Source of the DNA: Variovorax sp. OV700
GTDB taxonomy: Bacteria; Pseudomonadota; Gammaproteobacteria; Burkholderiales; Burkholderiaceae_C
Assembly (NCBI RefSeq): GCF_900099805.1
Contig: NZ_FNDR01000002.1
Span: 1-64,000 of the forward strand
Reading direction: 5' to 3'
DNA: 64,000 nt
Shown: in pieces, positions 63,509-64,000 of the stretch
How the letters are laid out: every line of letters begins with the position of its first letter
Position numbering within the stretch: the first letter of the stretch is position 1
Program-made: the position numbers and the translations under genes
The notes under the pieces: generated by a model
Seen by the model: the letters and a program-made list of their open reading frames with translations, nothing else
Databases searched by the model: none
Told to the model about the DNA's origin: nothing

Positions 63509-64000
63509 ATGGGTGTTTCGCAGAAGCTGGCGTTCCTGGACCCGGCGGCCTGGGCCGGCAAGGTGTTCAACGGCGCGTGGGTCGCGTCCGCAGGCGGCGT
63601 GCGCAACGTCGTCGAACCGGCCACGGGCCAGGTGATGGCGGCCGTCGGCATCGCCGATGCGCAGGACGTGGCGTTGGCCACAGCCGCCGCGGCACAGGCG
63701 CAGAAAAGCTGGGCGCAGGTGGCGCCGCGCGAGAAGGCCGCGGTGTTCCTGCGGGCCGCGGCGCTGTTCGAGCAGCACTTCGACGAGCTGGCGCTGTACG
63801 TGGCCAGGGAGACGGGCGCGATCCTGCCCAAGGGACAGCACGAGGTGCGCGAGGCCATCACCCTGTGCCACCTGGCGGCGGCCATGCCCTTGCAGTCGCA
63901 GGGCCAGGTGTTGCCGAGCGCGCATGGCACCACCAGCCTGGCGCGGCGCGTGCCGCGTGGCGTGGTGGGCGTGATCTCGCCCTTCAACTTTCCGCTCATC
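63509..64000 (+). CDS. Aldehyde dehydrogenase, N-terminal part (cut by window edge)
   Basis: The first 164 codons of an NAD(P)-dependent aldehyde dehydrogenase. The start resembles benzaldehyde dehydrogenases of the XylC/AreC type ([38 protein letters not shown]) and the fragment ends at [17 protein letters not shown], the conserved cofactor-binding proline-asparagine motif. The catalytic cysteine lies beyond the window. AAGGGG precedes the ATG by about 6 nt. Sigma-54 control by the divergent regulator suggests induction by an aromatic compound. Confidence 0.85.
   Translation, partial: MGVSQKLAFLDPAAWAGKVFNGAWVASAGGVRNVVEPATGQVMAAVGIADAQDVALATAAAAQAQKSWAQVAPREKAAVFLRAAALFEQHFDELALYVARETGAILPKGQHEVREAITLCHLAAAMPLQSQGQVLPSAHGTTSLARRVPRGVVGVISPFNFPLI

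Overview
The window is high-GC, densely coded DNA typical of a Burkholderiales bacterium, most likely family Comamonadaceae (Variovorax-like). Pointers are two Bug-type (tripartite tricarboxylate) solute receptors, a complete MatC/Mdc malonate system, class I PHA genes, a lipoyl-bearing dihydrolipoyl dehydrogenase and a XylR/DmpR-type sigma-54 regulator. The genus is an inference from gene content. I see no rRNA, tRNA, CRISPR array, IS element or prophage.

Left part (1-7.2 kb): the start of a D-amino acid dehydrogenase gene (dadA, minus strand) behind a tandem glycine riboswitch; then an M20 peptidase, a GlxA-type AraC regulator, RidA, a serine-less alpha/beta-hydrolase, a GST and a Bug receptor. 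A similar stretch of about 200 bp precedes both the M20 gene and the Bug gene.

Malonate block (7.3-16.8 kb): matC-mdcACDEGBH-acs. Malonate is imported, decarboxylated on a dedicated carrier protein and released as acetate, which Acs activates to acetyl-CoA. A 1-Cys peroxiredoxin and a persulfide dioxygenase-rhodanese fusion follow.

Middle (18.7-34.7 kb): IclR regulator with a Bug receptor, RraA-like protein and 2-hydroxyacid dehydrogenase; a DnaJ-like protein that has lost most of its J domain; a 2H phosphoesterase; an NmrA protein; an oxidoreductase divergent from a LysR gene; a CBS protein with a three-subunit 2-oxoacid oxidoreductase resembling KorABC; a TetR regulator; a Rieske oxygenase.

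Translation/toxin segment (34.7-39.1 kb): a RelE/ParE-type toxin-antitoxin pair, an EF-G-like GTPase with altered GTPase motifs, and an AbiE-type pair with a 9-bp inverted repeat over its promoter.

Right part (39.2-61.1 kb): fifteen consecutive minus-strand genes with short gaps. In transcription order: aceE, aceF, lpdA, an esterase, maeB, dctA, ndh, phaC, phaA, phaB, a phasin-like gene, cioA, cioB, dctB, dctD. Together they cover C4-dicarboxylate uptake, conversion to acetyl-CoA, storage as PHA and disposal of reductant through NDH-2 and a bd-type oxidase. The phaC product lacks about 95 N-terminal-domain residues. The right edge holds a XylR/DmpR-type activator divergent from a truncated aldehyde dehydrogenase gene, with a good sigma-54 promoter and two candidate upstream sites between them.
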